Positions 62,874 to 64,000 of a stretch of DNA of 64,000 nt are shown here, piece after piece (positions within the stretch are counted from its first letter, which is position 1; the number at the start of each line of letters is the position of its first letter). The translations under genes and the position numbers were made by a program. The stretch is from positions 62,001-126,000 of the forward strand of contig JAFDXG010000126.1 in the NCBI GenBank assembly GCA_018268105.1, given 5' to 3'. This DNA comes from Bacteroidota bacterium (GTDB lineage Bacteria > Bacteroidota > Bacteroidia > Chitinophagales > Chitinophagaceae). Under the pieces are notes generated by a model. The model did no database searches and had not been told where the DNA came from. It worked only from the letters and a program-made list of their open reading frames with translations.

Positions 62874-64000
62874 TTAATAATCATTAAAGTTCCAGGGGCT
62901 TCGGTATGGCCGGGAGATCATCATATTGGCGTATTGATCATCAAACTTTTCTTTTTTGGCATCCCATTTCAATGTGCGTTGTAATTCGTAAGCAATATTT
63001 ACTGCATTGCAGATAGTTGCCGTTCTGTGACCAATTTCCACATCCGCTATTGGTTTTGTTCTTTTACGAATAGCATTGATCCAGTCCTGGTAATGATTAT
63101 CACTATAGTAAACTCTTTTATCTGTTGGCTTAATCTTAATGCCTGCAATGTTTTCAGGTGTAGACCGAATGAAAGATCTGGATACTTCAATAGTTCCTTC
63201 CGTACCTATAAATTGTATAGCATTTCCCTCACCCCATTGCTTGTGGTTCACAATTACTCCATTAGCATATTTAAAAGAGAGACCTTCTTTTGCTGCAGGT
63301 GTTGATGGCGGTGTAAAACTGGCGGGGCCGGAATCGTCCATACCCAGCGCCCATTGCACTATATCAAACATGTGTGCCCCCCAGTCGGTAATATAACCGC
63401 CGCCGAAACCATGGTAGCCACGCCACCATGCCCAGGAGTTGTCTTCAATAGGAGGCGATAAAGTTGGATTGTAACCCCTGTACAATGATGGACCAATCCA
63501 CATATCCCAGTCGAGGTATTCGGGAACAGGAACCGAAGGAAGATCACATTGCTTCACCGGTTCACCCACAGACACATTAATTTCTTTTATTTGTCCTATA
63601 TATCCATTCAGCACCAGTTCGGCCGCCTGCCGGAAATTATAAGAAGATCGCTGCATACTCCCTGTTTGTAATACGCGCTTGTGTTTTCTAACTGCACTTA
63701 CCATTGCCCTGCCCTCGGCAATAGTTAGCGCCAAAGGTTTTTCGCAGTAAATATCTTTACCGGCTTTGGCGGCATCAATGGCTATTTGTGCATGCCAGTG
63801 ATCGGGAGTGGCTACAACTACGGCATCAATATCTTTACGGCCGAGTAATTCTCTGTAGTGCCCATAACCCATTACTTCGGCAGCAGTTTTCTTTTCATTA
63901 TTCTGTTTGGCCTGAGCTATAAAATAGTCCAGCTTTTTTTTGTCAACATCGCTGGCGGCAAGCACTAAGGTTTCGGGGAGCTTAGACATATTATTGAGCA
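62874..64000 (-). CDS. Gfo/Idh/MocA family oxidoreductase, N-terminus cut by window edge
   Basis: The frame is open past the right edge, so the N-terminal Rossmann glycine motif is missing. The visible 375 residues start within the first strands (ETLVLAASDVDKKKL). VVVATPDHWHAQIAIDAAKA and GKDIYCEKPLALTIAEGRAM carry the family's EKP motif with the catalytic Lys. C-terminal parts include WAWWRGYHGFGGGYITDWGA and HMFDIVQWALGMD, with the conserved GG and DWGAHMFD catalytic histidine region. An NAD(P)-dependent sugar or inositol dehydrogenase is likely; the exact substrate is unknown. An ATG at 63989 is internal to the domain and is not the true start. Confidence 0.93.
   Translation of the reverse strand, partial: LNNMSKLPETLVLAASDVDKKKLDYFIAQAKQNNEKKTAAEVMGYGHYRELLGRKDIDAVVVATPDHWHAQIAIDAAKAGKDIYCEKPLALTIAEGRAMVSAVRKHKRVLQTGSMQRSSYNFRQAAELVLNGYIGQIKEINVSVGEPVKQCDLPSVPVPEYLDWDMWIGPSLYRGYNPTLSPPIEDNSWAWWRGYHGFGGGYITDWGAHMFDIVQWALGMDDSGPASFTPPSTPAAKEGLSFKYANGVIVNHKQWGEGNAIQFIGTEGTIEVSRSFIRSTPENIAGIKIKPTDKRVYYSDNHYQDWINAIRKRTKPIADVEIGHRTATICNAVNIAYELQRTLKWDAKKEKFDDQYANMMISRPYRSPWNFNDY

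Noticed and set aside
1..64000. CRISPR arrays, insertion sequences or prophage
   Set aside because: No regularly spaced direct repeats, transposase motifs, integrase or phage structural genes were seen on either strand.

Overview
The window is chromosomal DNA from a member of the Bacteroidota, most like the Chitinophagaceae or a close relative. The evidence is AT-rich sequence with few purine-rich ribosome binding sites, a type IX secretion sorting tail, a GLPGLI protein paired with a TonB-receptor-type barrel, DUF4783, DUF1800/DUF1501 and GH3-type genes, and -7 boxes of the TAnnTTTG form. There are no rRNA or tRNA genes, CRISPR arrays, transposases or prophage genes. The window is mainly housekeeping and catabolic genes, with two decaying genes and one large respiratory cluster.

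Layout. 1-5120: a truncated lipoprotein gene, then a hexuronate operon (KDG kinase, KDPG aldolase, uronate isomerase, hexuronate transporter). 5175-8507: secreted M48-like protease, GMC oxidoreductase and DUF4783 protein on the minus strand. 8654-13099: gpmI, then an ECF sigma factor followed by a protein with a cytoplasmic head, one membrane segment and a barrel-like tail, and a lipoprotein. 13229-18580: a large secreted glycoside-hydrolase-like protein, then a DUF1800/DUF1501 pair. 18668-30302: a long minus-strand run (PDZ protein, membrane protein, SNF2 helicase with two SWIM zinc fingers, two PAP2 phosphatases, ComB-type phosphatase, SRPBCC protein, GcvT, gamma carbonic anhydrase, PfkB kinase). 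30555-35204: small hypothetical, DUF937/OmpA protein, LuxR-type response regulator, omega-amidase, nagA. 35224-35675: remnant of a T9SS-secreted protein. 35868-44454: S41 peptidase, thiL, inositol-phosphatase-like gene, glycosyltransferase, GH3-type enzyme, LysE exporter, decayed CBM9-like gene, small hypothetical, SDR enzyme. 44679-48187: outer-membrane receptor plus GLPGLI protein.

48389-61863 is the most coherent region, an apparent low-oxygen respiration module. A receiver-CRP/FNR fusion regulator is divergent from ccoI, ccoS, a fused ccoNO, ccoQ, a single-haem ccoP, ccoG, ccoH and a SafE-like membrane protein. A PAS histidine kinase, a Ric/YtfE-type di-iron repair protein, a flavin-binding PPOX-fold protein and a DUF2892 membrane protein follow. 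Three FNR/CRP-like palindromes occur in its two divergent intergenic regions. Each sits 57-60 bases upstream of a -7-like element reading into ccoI, ric or the PPOX gene, which suggests one shared regulon.

The window ends with a DUF2975/HTH pair and a Gfo/Idh/MocA oxidoreductase cut by the right edge. Starts were moved inward wherever the longest open frame began with a non-homologous leader or a TTG. No function was confirmed by a database search; names rest on motifs and family resemblance recognised by eye.
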